Position numbers and translations under genes: made by a program
The notes under the pieces: model-generated
Database searches by the model: none
Told to the model about the DNA's origin: nothing
The model's input: only the letters and a program-made list of their open reading frames with translations
Shown: one piece after another, positions 1-8,683 of the stretch
Numbering within the stretch: the stretch's first letter is position 1
How the letters are laid out: every line of letters starts with the position of its first letter
Assembly: GCA_002377695.1 (NCBI GenBank)
Contig: DFQH01000002.1
Location: 186,001 to 250,000 of the forward strand
Direction: 5' to 3'
Origin: Citromicrobium sp. UBA3494
Lineage (GTDB): Bacteria > Pseudomonadota > Alphaproteobacteria > Sphingomonadales > Sphingomonadaceae
DNA length: 64,000 bases

Positions 1-430
1 CGGCATCACCCTGCCCGAAGCCGCCGCCCCCGTGGCCAGCTACGTGCCCGTCGCCGTGAGCCGCAACGTCGCCTACATCTCGGGCCAGCTGCCTTTTATC
101 GACGGCGAGCTGGTGGTCGGGCGGCTGGGCGAAAACGTGAGCCTTTCCGAAGGGATAGACGCGGCACGCGCCTGCGGGCTGATGATCCTGGCCCAGCTGC
201 AGAATGCGCGCGTTTCGCTCGACCGGGTGGAGCGGGTCGTGAAGCTGGGCGCCTTCGTCAACTCCACGCCCGATTTCACCGACCAGCCCAAGGTTGCCAA
301 TGGCGCGTCCGAACTGATGTTCGACATCTTCGGCGAGGCGGGACGCCATGCGCGCGCAGCCGTGGGTGTGCCAGCCCTGCCGCTGGGCGTCGCAGTGGAA
401 ATCGACGCGGTGATTGCGCTGACCGACTGA
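1..430 (+). CDS. RidA family enamine/imine deaminase, 5' end cut by window edge
   Basis: The frame is open from base 2 with no start codon, and the first visible residues are GITLPEAAAPVASYVPV, so only a short N-terminal stretch is missing. The protein belongs to the RidA/YjgF/UK114 family, small trimeric enzymes that hydrolyse reactive enamines and imines released by PLP enzymes. The C-terminal signature is visible: an Arg just before AVGVPALPLG and a Glu in VEIDAV, the positions that bind the carboxylate and catalytic water in characterised members. About 142 residues are present, typical of the longer RidA subgroup. A GTG at 32 could be mistaken for a start but lies inside the conserved domain. 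Confidence 0.88.
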   Translation, partial: GITLPEAAAPVASYVPVAVSRNVAYISGQLPFIDGELVVGRLGENVSLSEGIDAARACGLMILAQLQNARVSLDRVERVVKLGAFVNSTPDFTDQPKVANGASELMFDIFGEAGRHARAAVGVPALPLGVAVEIDAVIALTD

Positions 431-497
431 TTGCGCCCGCAGGGGGCGGGCCAAAGTCGCCCCTGCACGGCGGCCGGTCGCGGCCTATATTGCGCAG

Positions 498-1646
498 ATG
501 GCGGATTTCGAACTCACGGCACGGATTCATGGCGGCGTTGCAGGGATAGACGCGGCAGAGTGGGATCGGCTGGCGGGCGCGGACAATCCCTTCGTCAGCC
601 ACGCGTTTCTCTCTGCCATGGAGGATTCGGGCAGCGTGGGCCCGGGCACGGGGTGGCAGGCCGCGCCGATCACGATTGCGGACGACAGCGGCACGATCCA
701 CGCCGCTGCGCCCAGCTATCTCAAGATGCACAGCCGGGGCGAATATGTGTTCGATCAGGGCTGGGCGGATGCCTACGAGCGCGCGGGCGGACGCTATTAT
801 CCCAAACTGCAGATCGCCGTACCCTTCACGCCCGCCACCGGACCGCGCCTGCTATGCGGCGAGCGGGAAGGCGAGGAAGCCTTTGCCGCACCGCTGCTGC
901 GCGCAGCGGAGCAGGTATGCCTGGAGCATGGCCTGTCGGGCGCGCACGCTACCTTCATCGCGCCCGAGCAGGAGGCGCTGTTCAAGGCGGCTGGCTGGCT
1001 GATTCGCAGCGATCTGCAGTTCCACTGGGAAAACCACGGCTACGCAGATTTCGATGCCTTTCTCGACTCGCTTGCCAGCCGCAAGCGCAAGAACCTGCGC
1101 AAGGAGCGCGCGAGGGCTCAGGAAGCGGTGGAAATCCGCCACCTGACCGGCGCTGACCTGACCGAGGATGTGTGGGACGCGTTCTGGGAATTCTACCAGG
1201 ATACCGGGGCGAGAAAGTGGGGCACGCCCTACCTGACGCGCGAGGCATTCACGCTGCTGGGCGAGCGGATGGGCGAGAAGATCCTGCTGATCTTCGCGTA
1301 TCTGGATGGGGAGCCGGTGGCGGGCGCCATGAACGTGATCGGCGAGACCACGCTTTTCGGGCGCTACTGGGGATGCCGCATGGACATACCCTTCCTGCAT
1401 TTCGAGCTATGCTATTATCAGGCGATCGATGCGGCCATCGCGCGCGGGCTATCGCGGGTCGAGGCAGGGGCGCAGGGCGGGCACAAGCTTGCTCGCGGCT
1501 ATGCGCCGGTACAGACGCGCTCTGCCCATTTCATCGCGGACCCGGGCTTGCGGGAGGCGGTGGCTGAATTTCTCGAGCGCGAGGCGCAGGGCATCGACGC
1601 GGAGCAGAATTTTCTGGAGGCGCGCACGCCTTTCAAGAATTCCTGA
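498..1646 (+). CDS. COG3146-type acyltransferase (GNAT/FemAB-like)
   Basis: The product has 382 residues and starts at ATG 498. It resembles the COG3146 (DUF482) family, a GNAT-fold group often labelled peptidoglycan biosynthesis proteins whose substrate is not established. The family signature AGAQGGHKLARGY lies near residues 320-335, preceded by a HFELCYY segment. An internal lysine/arginine-rich stretch (RKRKNLRKERARAQE, around residue 195) is also usual for the family. There is no signal peptide or membrane segment, so it is probably cytosolic. It sits 67 bases after the RidA gene and converges with a Sel1 gene whose stop codon is only 4 bases away. Confidence 0.8.
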   Translation: MADFELTARIHGGVAGIDAAEWDRLAGADNPFVSHAFLSAMEDSGSVGPGTGWQAAPITIADDSGTIHAAAPSYLKMHSRGEYVFDQGWADAYERAGGRYYPKLQIAVPFTPATGPRLLCGEREGEEAFAAPLLRAAEQVCLEHGLSGAHATFIAPEQEALFKAAGWLIRSDLQFHWENHGYADFDAFLDSLASRKRKNLRKERARAQEAVEIRHLTGADLTEDVWDAFWEFYQDTGARKWGTPYLTREAFTLLGERMGEKILLIFAYLDGEPVAGAMNVIGETTLFGRYWGCRMDIPFLHFELCYYQAIDAAIARGLSRVEAGAQGGHKLARGYAPVQTRSAHFIADPGLREAVAEFLEREAQGIDAEQNFLEARTPFKNS

Positions 1647-1650
1647 TAGG

Positions 1651-1977
1651 TCAGGCAACCCGGCGGTGATCGCTGAGCCACTGGCGCGCACGGCGTTGCG
1701 CTTCGGCGATTTCGCGCGCGGTCATTTCGTCGGAAATGTCGGCCCGGCACCAGGCGGCTTCCTGATGGCCCTGAGCTGCGGCGAGATTGAACCACTGGTG
1801 CGCCTCGATCAGGTCGCAGTCGAGCCCTTGCCCGCCAGTCGACCAGATCACGCCCAGTTCGTAGCAGGCTTCCGCATCGCCCTGGGTGGCGGCGCCGATC
1901 AGCCGGGCAATGGTGATGTCGGCAATATTGGCCGGCGCCGGTTGGGCATCGGCAGTCTCGATCGCAGTCAGTCGCAT
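1651..1977 (-). CDS. Small Sel1-repeat protein
   Basis: The product has 108 residues with about two Sel1-like repeats (LIGAATQGDAEACYELGVIW, then IEAHQWFNLAAAQGH), helix-turn-helix units used for protein-protein contacts. The ATG at 1977 was preferred to the upstream in-frame codon at 2025 because an AGGGG ribosome site lies 8 bases before it and the homologous start of such proteins is close to MRLTAIE. No signal peptide is visible. The C-terminus is helical and basic (AREIAEAQRRARQWLSDHRR). Partner and role are unknown. Confidence 0.72.
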   Translation of the reverse strand: MRLTAIETADAQPAPANIADITIARLIGAATQGDAEACYELGVIWSTGGQGLDCDLIEAHQWFNLAAAQGHQEAAWCRADISDEMTAREIAEAQRRARQWLSDHRRVA

Positions 1978-2293
1978 GTGAAATCCCCTGTCATTCTTGC
2001 GTCGTCGTTGTTGCGTCCCCTTCATCGCGGGTTTGGCCCGCAGATTCCTTTCAACGCTCTTATGGTAAACAGAGGGTTAAACCGGGCGCGGATTTCTGCG
2101 GCTTCGTGGTGGCAGGCGGGGGCAACAAACCATTCGCCGCGTATTCATCCGCCCGCCCCCAAAGCGCGTCCGGCAATGGCGCGAGCCGGGATAAGCGCTT
2201 GTTCGCCCATGCATGGATGCTAAGAGCCGCGGCGCGAGAGCAATGCCGCAAGGCAGGCGAGAGTCGATTGGACCGAAAAGGGTAAAGGACGAG
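1978..2293. promoter_or_regulatory. Divergent intergenic region between Sel1 gene and dksA
   Basis: About 316 bases without a convincing gene. It must carry the outward promoters of the Sel1 gene and dksA. A GAGTC (GANTC, CcrM-type methylation site) lies near 2260 close to the dksA start, and an AT-richer patch with GGTTAAAC is near 2070. I see no clear -35/-10 pair or terminator. Confidence 0.4.
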
Positions 2294-2752
2294 ATGGCCG
2301 CGACAGCGCTAAGCGATAGCGAAATCCTTGCCCGGGCCAATCGCGCCCTGCCTGTGGATTACACCCCGCAGGAAGACGAAGAATACATGAACGAAAGGCA
2401 GCAGGAATTCTTCCGCAAGCTGCTGATCGAATGGAAACGCTCGCTCCGTACCGAAGCCGGCGGCACCCTCCAGAACTTGCAGGAAACGCCGCTGCGCGAA
2501 CCCGATCTGACCGATCGCGCATCGAGCGAGACCGACTGGGGCATCGAACTGCGCACGCGCGACCGCCAGCGCAAGCTCATCTCCAAGATCGACGCGGCGC
2601 TGCGTCGCATCGATCAGGGCGAATACGGTTACTGCGAGGTCAGCGGCGATCCGATCGGGCTGCAGCGCCTCATTGCCCGGCCCGTGGCGACCATGACGGT
2701 GGAGGCCCAGGAAGCGCACGAGCGGCGCGAGAAGATCTCCCGCAACGATTAA
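2294..2752 (+). CDS. dksA: RNA polymerase-binding transcription factor DksA
   Basis: The product has 152 residues. DksA binds the secondary channel of RNA polymerase and, with ppGpp, mediates the stringent response. The coiled-coil helices run from about residue 20 to 100 (EEYMNERQQEFFRKLLIEWK), and the zinc-finger region is YGYCEVSGDPIGLQRLIARP near residue 111. Only one of the four zinc-finger cysteines remains; the others are Ser, Thr/Met and Ala-type residues. This reduced-Cys form is common in alphaproteobacteria, so it is not a sign of decay. ATG 2294 is chosen because AAAGGA precedes it; upstream in-frame codons at 2213 lack a ribosome site. Confidence 0.92.
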   Translation: MAATALSDSEILARANRALPVDYTPQEDEEYMNERQQEFFRKLLIEWKRSLRTEAGGTLQNLQETPLREPDLTDRASSETDWGIELRTRDRQRKLISKIDAALRRIDQGEYGYCEVSGDPIGLQRLIARPVATMTVEAQEAHERREKISRND

Positions 2753-2888
2753 GCGTCCGTCGCGCGGCGCTTAAGTGGGTAAAGCGGCGTTTAAACTTCT
2801 TTAGGCTGTGTCGGTTTAGAAACGTGCCGGACCCTTCATTGGGCCAGCCGTGCAACCGAAACAAAAAGCCGAAGGTTACCTACGCTTC

Positions 2889-3266
2889 ATGACTGCCATC
2901 GAGACCCGATCGCTGAAGCGCGACAGCCTTTTCCTGTCCGCTGATGTCACGCTTGCCGAGGGCTCCGGGCCCGTGCGCGTGAAGGTTCGCAACCTGTCCG
3001 ACGGGGGCATGATGGCCGAGGCCGCGATCAGTGTGGAACGGGGCACGCGGCTGACGATAGACCTGCGCAATATCGGCCCGATCAAGGGATCGGTCGCCTG
3101 GACGCAGGACAACCGCTTCGGGATCGTGTTCGACGACGAGATCGATTCCAAGAAGGTCCGCGAGCCCGCTTCCGGCGGCGACAAGACGCCGCGCTATGTC
3201 CGCCCGTCTTCCATCGCGCCCGATTCGGCCCGCCAGGTCGACAAGAGCGCCCTTCGCAAAATCTGA
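2889..3266 (+). CDS. PilZ domain protein, probable c-di-GMP receptor
   Basis: The product has 125 residues and is essentially a single PilZ domain. Both c-di-GMP binding motifs are readable: RxxxR as RSLKR (R7 and R11) and (D/N)xSxxG as NLSDGG (N35, S37, G40). This suggests true ligand binding rather than a degenerate PilZ. The C-terminal 35 residues are polar and probably disordered. The frame also opens at GTG 2850, giving 13 extra residues, but ATG 2889 fits the domain start better. The regulated process (motility, polysaccharide or cell cycle) cannot be read from the neighbours, which are dksA and a lipoprotein gene. Confidence 0.82.
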   Translation: MTAIETRSLKRDSLFLSADVTLAEGSGPVRVKVRNLSDGGMMAEAAISVERGTRLTIDLRNIGPIKGSVAWTQDNRFGIVFDDEIDSKKVREPASGGDKTPRYVRPSSIAPDSARQVDKSALRKI

Positions 3267-3318
3267 AGAATAGCGCGCTGACCGGCGCGCTTCGCCCTGC
3301 TAAGGGCCGGGCGTGACC

Positions 3319-4779
3319 ATGCGTTTTGCCCTTACGTGTCTTGCCGTGCTGGCGCTCGCCGCTTGCAGCGGCAGCAACGACGACGATGGCCTGTCGGTCG
3401 TCACCATAGGCCAGCCCGAATCGATCTTCGAGGAAGGCCTTCGCCTGCCGCCCGGCGCGCAAATGGTCCGCGATGCGACCAGTTCGGGGATCGTGGCGAT
3501 CAACTCCGAAGGCGAGGTGGTGCCGGCGCTGGGCGAAAGCTGGATCGTCACCGACGACGGTCGCAGCTTCATCTTCCGCCTGCGGCAGGTGACCTGGTCC
3601 GATGGCGATCCGCTCACTGCCGAGCAGGCGCGGGCCAGCCTCGTCAGGACGATCGCCGCCCTGCAGGGCACCTCGCTCGGCCTCGATCTGCGCAAGGTGG
3701 AAGAGATTCGCGCGATGACGGGCCGCGTGATCGAGATCCGGCTGACCGGCCCGATGCCCGAATTCCTCCAGCTCCTCGCCCAGCCCGAGCTGGCGATTAC
3801 CCGCGATGGCGAATCGATCGGCCCCATGCGGCTGCTGCGGGAAGGCGATACGGCGATTCTGGAGCCCGTCCCGCCCGAGGAGATGGGCCTGCCCGAACGG
3901 GAGGGGGAGGTGCCGGGCGTGCCAATCCGGCTGCGCGCCCTTCCGGGGGAGGAGGCGAATGCCGCCTTTGCCGCGGGCGGCGCGGCCGCGCTGCTCGACG
4001 GGACGATCTTCACTCTGCCTCTGGCCGATACCGGGCCGCTGGCGCGCGGCACCATCCGGCTCGATCCCGCGCTGGGCCTGTTCGGCATGATCGTGACCAA
4101 CGAACAGGGCTTTCTCGCCGAGGTGGAGAACCGCGAGGCGCTGTCCATGGCGGTGGACCGGGCCGCCCTGCTCGAACAGTTCAGCGTTTCGGGCTGGCAA
4201 CCCTCGGCCCAGATCGTGCCCGGCGGCCTGCCGGGGAATTCCGACGTGAGGGGAGAGCGCTGGCCGGGCCTGTCGCTCGACCAGCGACGCTCGCAGGCCA
4301 GAGCGCGGGTGACGGCGTGGAGCCGGGCAACCGGGCAGAACGCACGCGTGCGGCTGTGGCTGCCCGACGGGCCCGGATCGGACCGGCTGATGAATGCGCT
4401 GTCGCTCGATTTCGCCACGATCGGCGTGGAGCTGCGCCGGGTCCCGTTCTCGCAAGGGGCGGACCTGGTGATGATCGACCGGCTGGCTCGCTACCCCGGT
4501 GCGCGCTGGTTCCTCAACCAGTTCAACTGCACTCTGCTGCCCGGCCCGTGTTCGCCGGATGCCGATGAGCTGGTCACCGAATCGCTGAAGGCCGGCGGCG
4601 CCGAAGAAGCGGACAACCTGCTGGCCGAAGCCGAAGGCGCACTTCTTGCGCGCGAGGTCTACATACCGCTGGGCGCGCCGGTTCGCTGGTCGCTGGTGCG
4701 CAGCGGGCTGGAAGGTTTTTCGGAAAATTCGTGGTCCCGACATCCGCTTTATGCGTTGGCTGGGGTAGAGCCATGGTAA
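3319..4779 (+). CDS. Family 5 extracellular solute-binding lipoprotein (orphan)
   Basis: The product has 486 residues. A lipoprotein signal is clear (MRFALTCLAVLALAAC, lipobox LAAC with Cys16), so it should be membrane-anchored on the periplasmic side. The body matches the SBP_bac_5 family of peptide/oligosaccharide ABC importers: a GLSVVTIGQPESIFEEGL start, VVPALGESWIVTDDGRSFIF, and VTWSDGDPLTAEQARASL. No permease or ATPase genes are adjacent, so it is an orphan receptor in this window. A GTG at 3313 is 6 bases upstream; ATG 3319 gives the better signal peptide. A hairpin with AGCGCGC arms lies between the PilZ stop and this gene. Confidence 0.82.
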   Translation: MRFALTCLAVLALAACSGSNDDDGLSVVTIGQPESIFEEGLRLPPGAQMVRDATSSGIVAINSEGEVVPALGESWIVTDDGRSFIFRLRQVTWSDGDPLTAEQARASLVRTIAALQGTSLGLDLRKVEEIRAMTGRVIEIRLTGPMPEFLQLLAQPELAITRDGESIGPMRLLREGDTAILEPVPPEEMGLPEREGEVPGVPIRLRALPGEEANAAFAAGGAAALLDGTIFTLPLADTGPLARGTIRLDPALGLFGMIVTNEQGFLAEVENREALSMAVDRAALLEQFSVSGWQPSAQIVPGGLPGNSDVRGERWPGLSLDQRRSQARARVTAWSRATGQNARVRLWLPDGPGSDRLMNALSLDFATIGVELRRVPFSQGADLVMIDRLARYPGARWFLNQFNCTLLPGPCSPDADELVTESLKAGGAEEADNLLAEAEGALLAREVYIPLGAPVRWSLVRSGLEGFSENSWSRHPLYALAGVEPW

Positions 4780-4824
4780 ACCGGGGTCGCTGACACAGGG
4801 TTTGAGCAATCGGGGACGAATCGA

Positions 4825-5241
4825 ATGGGCGATACGCGCAAGATGAACCTGCTCGGGGTGGAAGTGCCTGCCGGGAACGATCCGGCATCGGTCTACCGCC
4901 GTATCCAGATGATGGAACAGCTGATGGAGCGCAGCATGACGATCCCGGGTATCAACTACCCGATCGGGATGGATGCGATCGTCGGCCTGATCCCGGTGCT
5001 GGGCGACATCTTCGGCGTCGCCATGGGAACCTACATCGTGTGGGAAGCGCGCAATCTGGGCATGCCCAAATGGCATATGTCCCGGATGATCGGGAATGTC
5101 GCGATCGACGGGGTGATCGGTTTCGTCCCGCTGGTCGGCGATGTGGCCGATGTGGCCTTCCGGTCGAACACCCGCAATCTCAAGATCGTGAAGAACTACA
5201 TGTGCAAGCACTACCCGGACGTTGCGGTGGTCGACTGCTGA
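4825..5241 (+). CDS. DUF4112 small membrane-associated protein
   Basis: The product has 138 residues and matches the DUF4112 family, whose function is unknown. The family pattern is a repeated hydrophobic hairpin: DAIVGLIPVLGDIFGVAMG near residues 50-70 and IDGVIGFVPLVGDVADVAF near residues 92-112. Each unit contains a G(L/F)(I/V)P(L/V)(L/V)GD motif. These may be re-entrant or short membrane segments. There is no signal peptide. It starts at ATG 4825, 45 bases after the solute-binding lipoprotein gene, and could be co-transcribed with it. Confidence 0.82.
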   Translation: MGDTRKMNLLGVEVPAGNDPASVYRRIQMMEQLMERSMTIPGINYPIGMDAIVGLIPVLGDIFGVAMGTYIVWEARNLGMPKWHMSRMIGNVAIDGVIGFVPLVGDVADVAFRSNTRNLKIVKNYMCKHYPDVAVVDC

Positions 5242-5283
5242 ACCCGTTTTGCGCTGACGCTCCGAAGCGCTAGGGCAGCGGCC

Positions 5284-6090
5284 ATGCCAGCCAACCACCC
5301 TCAGGAGGAGGTGACCTACGCCTCCTATCTCGATCTCGACCGCATTCTCTCGGCCCAGCATCCGCGTTCCGACGCGCAGGACGAGATGCTGTTCATCATC
5401 GTCCACCAGGCCAGCGAGCTGTGGCTCAAGCTGTGCCTGCACGAACTGGAACCGGCGCGAGAGGCGATTGCGCAGGACCGGTTGCGGCCTGCCTTCAAGA
5501 TGCTCGCCCGCGTGGCCCGTGCGCAGGAACAGCTGATCCAGAGCTGGAACGTGCTGAGCACCATGACGCCGCACGACTATTCGCTGGTGCGCCCGCATCT
5601 TGGCACCTCCAGCGGCTTCCAGTCCGCGCAGTACCGGTTGATGGAATTCATCCTCGGTGGGCGCAAGCCGAACATGGCGACGATGCACGAAGCCGTTCCG
5701 GACGTGGCGGAGAAGCTGCGCGCGGAGCTTGCCCGGCCCAGCCTTTACGAAGAAACCGTGCGGCTGCTGGCCAAGCGCGGCTTCGACATTCCCGAAACGG
5801 TCCTGAATCGCGACCGCGACCAGCCCTGGGAGAAATCCGATGCGGTCGAGGCCGCATGGGTGCATATCTACCAGAACCCGCACGATCACTGGGATCTGTA
5901 CGAGCTGGCGGAAAAGCTGGTCGATCTGGAATACCACTTCCAGCGCTGGCGCTTCGGGCACCTGAAGACGGTGGAACGGATCATCGGGTTCAAGCGCGGC
6001 ACCGGGGGGACGGCAGGCGTCGGCTATCTCGAAGGCGTGTTGAAGGAAGTGTTCTTCCCCGAACTTCTGTCGGTCAGGACCGCGCTGTGA
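5284..6090 (+). CDS. kynA: Tryptophan 2,3-dioxygenase
   Basis: The product has 268 residues. This haem enzyme opens the indole ring of L-tryptophan to N-formylkynurenine, the first step of the kynurenine pathway. The distal haem-pocket His is in LFIIVHQASELWLK (His41), and the proximal haem ligand is in the FGHLKTVERIIG segment followed by KRGTGGTAG, a strong family signature. Length and domain order are those of bacterial TDO. Its TGA stop overlaps the kynB ATG by one base (base 6090), which implies translational coupling in a kynA-kynB-kynU operon. Confidence 0.96.
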   Translation: MPANHPQEEVTYASYLDLDRILSAQHPRSDAQDEMLFIIVHQASELWLKLCLHELEPAREAIAQDRLRPAFKMLARVARAQEQLIQSWNVLSTMTPHDYSLVRPHLGTSSGFQSAQYRLMEFILGGRKPNMATMHEAVPDVAEKLRAELARPSLYEETVRLLAKRGFDIPETVLNRDRDQPWEKSDAVEAAWVHIYQNPHDHWDLYELAEKLVDLEYHFQRWRFGHLKTVERIIGFKRGTGGTAGVGYLEGVLKEVFFPELLSVRTAL

Positions 6091-6719
6091 TGGCCAAAAT
6101 CCGGGATATTTCGCAGACATTACGCCCCGGCCTGCCGGTTTGGCCCGGCGATACCGCCTTCGCTTTCGAGCGGACCTGGCGGATGGAGGACGGATCGCCC
6201 GTCAACGTAGGCCGGATGAGCATGAGCACGCATTCGGGCACGCACGCAGATGCGCCGCTGCACTATGCGAGCGACGGCGCGGATGCGGCGGGGATGAGTC
6301 TCGATCCCTATCTCGGGCGCTGCATCGTGGTCGACGCGCGCGGGGTTGAGGGCGCGATCGACATCGCCGATCTGCCCACGCTCGATTATGCCAACCGGGT
6401 ACTGTTCCGTACGTGGGATGCCTTCCCCCACGACGAATGGCGCAGCGACTGGCTGCCGGTCGCGGCGGAGACAATCGAATGGCTCGCCGCGCATGGCGTG
6501 GTGCTGATCGGCACCGACGCGCCCTCGGTCGATCCGCAGGAATCGAAGACGATGGACGCGCATCTGGCGGTGCTGAAGCACGACATGCGCATCCTCGAAG
6601 GGCTGGTGCTCGATGATGTGCCCGCAGGCCATTACGAGCTGATCGCGCTGCCGCTGAAGATCGGTGGCGGCGATGCGGGCCTGTGCCGCGCGGTGCTGCG
6701 GGAGCTGCCCGATGAGTGA
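6090..6719 (+). CDS. kynB: Kynurenine formamidase
   Basis: The product has 209 residues. It hydrolyses N-formylkynurenine to kynurenine and formate. The metal-binding signature HxGTHxDxPxH is present as HSGTHADAPLHY near residue 49, and LIGTDAPSVDPQESK carries the second conserved block of the cyclase/KynB family. It starts on the ATG sharing base 6090 with the kynA stop, and its last eight bases overlap the kynU start (ATGAGTGA). This placement between dioxygenase and kynureninase confirms the assignment. Confidence 0.96.
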   Translation: MAKIRDISQTLRPGLPVWPGDTAFAFERTWRMEDGSPVNVGRMSMSTHSGTHADAPLHYASDGADAAGMSLDPYLGRCIVVDARGVEGAIDIADLPTLDYANRVLFRTWDAFPHDEWRSDWLPVAAETIEWLAAHGVVLIGTDAPSVDPQESKTMDAHLAVLKHDMRILEGLVLDDVPAGHYELIALPLKIGGGDAGLCRAVLRELPDE

Positions 6720-7938
6720 TATGCTCGAGCGCGCGCGCGAGCTGGATGTCGCCGACGCCATCGCGCATTTCCGCGACCGGTTCGACCTGCCCGAAGGCGT
6801 GATCTATCTCGACGGAAATTCGCTGGGGCCACTGCCCAGGGCGACCCGCGAACGCCTGCATCGGGTGATCGATACCGAGTGGGGCGAAGGCCTGATCCGG
6901 TCGTGGAACGAATTGCCCGGCGGCGGGGGCGATTGGATCGCGATGCCACAGCGTGTCGGCGCGAAGATCGCCCCGCTGATCGGCGCGCAGGCGCACGAGG
7001 TGATCGCGTGCGATTCGGTCTCGGTGAACCTCGCCAAGCTGATCGGCGCGGCGCTCTCGCTGAACCCCGGGCGTAACGTTGTGCTGAGCGAGCCGGGCAA
7101 TTTCCCGACCGACCTCTACATGATCCAGGGCGATGACCGCGTCGAGCAGCGGCTGGCGCAGCGCGACCGGATGATCGACGCGCTGGATGAGGATGTGGCG
7201 CTGCTGCTGCTGACGCACGTCCACTACAAGACCGGCGAAATGTTCGACATGGCGGCGCTGACCAAGGCCGCGCAGGATGTCGGTGCGATCGTGCTGTGGG
7301 ACCTGTCGCATTCGGGCGGCGCGGTGCCGGTGGACCTGAACGGCGCGAATGCCGACCTCGCGGTGGGGTGCGGCTACAAGTACTTGAACGGCGGCCCCGG
7401 CGCGCCCGCCTACGCCTTCGTGGCCGAGCGGCATCACGGCGATTTTTCCCAACCGCTGACCGGCTGGTTCGGCCACGCGCAGCCCTTCGCCTTCTCCGAC
7501 GAGTACGAGCCTGCCGAGGGCGTGAAACGCCTGCTCGCAGGCACGCCGCCGGTGCTGGCCATGGCCGCGCTGGAAAGCGGTGTCGAGCTGATCGCCGAGA
7601 TCGGGATGGAGGCGCTGGTCGCCAAATCGCGCGCGCTGAGCGAGTTCTTCCGCGAGTGCGTGGCCGACCTCGATCTCGATCTGGTCAGCCCGCGCGATCC
7701 CGCGCAGCGTGGCAGCCAGCTGAGCTTTCGCCATCAGAACGCCTACGCGCTATCGCAGGCGCTGATCGCGCGCGGCGTGATCGGCGACTTCCGCGATCCC
7801 GATATCCTGCGCCTCGGCTTCGCGCCCGCCTACCTGCGGTTCGGGGATATTGCAGAAGCCGCCCGCCACCTCGCGCAAGTGCTTGAGACGGGCGAATGGC
7901 AGCAGCCGGAGTTTCAGGAGCGGGCGGCGGTAACGTGA
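6712..7938 (+). CDS. kynU: Kynureninase
   Basis: The product has 408 residues. This PLP enzyme cleaves kynurenine to anthranilate and alanine. The cofactor lysine is in GCGYKYLNGGPG (Lys223), preceded by LWDLSHSGGAVPVDL, whose Asp binds the PLP pyridine nitrogen. The N-terminus has the family motif IYLDGNSLGPLP. It is the last gene of the kynABU operon and starts inside the end of kynB. With no downstream anthranilate-degrading genes here, the operon may feed anthranilate elsewhere or into NAD or quinolone routes not visible in the window. Confidence 0.96.
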   Translation: MSDMLERARELDVADAIAHFRDRFDLPEGVIYLDGNSLGPLPRATRERLHRVIDTEWGEGLIRSWNELPGGGGDWIAMPQRVGAKIAPLIGAQAHEVIACDSVSVNLAKLIGAALSLNPGRNVVLSEPGNFPTDLYMIQGDDRVEQRLAQRDRMIDALDEDVALLLLTHVHYKTGEMFDMAALTKAAQDVGAIVLWDLSHSGGAVPVDLNGANADLAVGCGYKYLNGGPGAPAYAFVAERHHGDFSQPLTGWFGHAQPFAFSDEYEPAEGVKRLLAGTPPVLAMAALESGVELIAEIGMEALVAKSRALSEFFRECVADLDLDLVSPRDPAQRGSQLSFRHQNAYALSQALIARGVIGDFRDPDILRLGFAPAYLRFGDIAEAARHLAQVLETGEWQQPEFQERAAVT

Positions 7939-8021
7939 TGGTGCCAACCCTCTTCCAAAACGCATGTTCGGCGGGCTAGGCTTCGCGCCGCCCGCTACGG
8001 GTCAGCCTTGCGGAGGATAGC

Positions 8022-8573
8022 ATGCGCGAGAAAATGAGCCGCTACTCGACAGTATCGATCATCCTGCACTGGACGATCTTCCTCCTGATTTTCGCCAACG
8101 CAACCTTCGGGGGTTGGATGGAAGAGGCGAGCAGTGCCGACAAGTTGCAGTATTACGAGCTGCATCGGTCGGTCGGGATCACCATCCTTCTGCTGAGCCT
8201 GGTGCGTCTGGGCTGGCGCTTCGCGCATCCCTGGCCAGCGTTTCCGGAGGCGATGCCCGCGTGGGAGCGCATCCTTGCCCGCGCCACCCACGTGACCTTC
8301 TACGTGCTGATGATCGGCGCGCCGCTGCTTGGCTGGGCTGCCGCCTCGTCGGGCGGGGCGCCGGCGAGCGACCTGTTCGGTGTCATCCCGTGGCCCAACC
8401 TGCCTCTGGCGGACGAGAGCCTGTCCGAAACGCTGGGTTCCGCACACACATTGTCGGTCAAGGCGATCTACGTGGTTCTGGCGCTACACGTTCTGGGCGC
8501 GCTCAAGCACCACTTCTTCGACAAGGATGTGGTGCTGGCGCGGATGGTGCCCTTCCTGCCGAAGCGCTCCTAG
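8022..8573 (+). CDS. Cytochrome b561-type diheme membrane protein
   Basis: The product has 183 residues and about four transmembrane helices. It matches the bacterial cytochrome b561 (CybB) family, which carries electrons between quinols and periplasmic partners. Likely haem ligands are His in ILHWT (helix 1), ELHRSVGI (helix 2), RATHVTFY (helix 3) and ALHVLGALKHH (helix 4), as expected for two b-type haems. A second ATG at 8034 would remove only four residues. It stands alone, 83 bases after kynU and converging with the universal stress gene. Confidence 0.88.
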   Translation: MREKMSRYSTVSIILHWTIFLLIFANATFGGWMEEASSADKLQYYELHRSVGITILLLSLVRLGWRFAHPWPAFPEAMPAWERILARATHVTFYVLMIGAPLLGWAAASSGGAPASDLFGVIPWPNLPLADESLSETLGSAHTLSVKAIYVVLALHVLGALKHHFFDKDVVLARMVPFLPKRS

Positions 8574-8683
8574 GGGAAGCATTTCGAGCCTGCCGTCGCG
8601 GCAGAATGGCCAATCCGGGTGGCGGCACGCTGCCCCTCCGACGTCGTGAAGCCTGTCGGGTCACAACGAACGGGAGCTTGGAC

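Noticed and set aside
2294..2752. DksA inactivated by loss of three zinc-finger cysteines
   Set aside because: Alphaproteobacterial DksA proteins commonly keep a single Cys; the coiled-coil and its tip residues are intact.
3082..6120. A 1012-codon open frame on the minus strand across kynA and the lipoprotein
   Set aside because: It is antisense to well-supported genes and has no conserved domain; such shadows arise from high G+C and codon bias.
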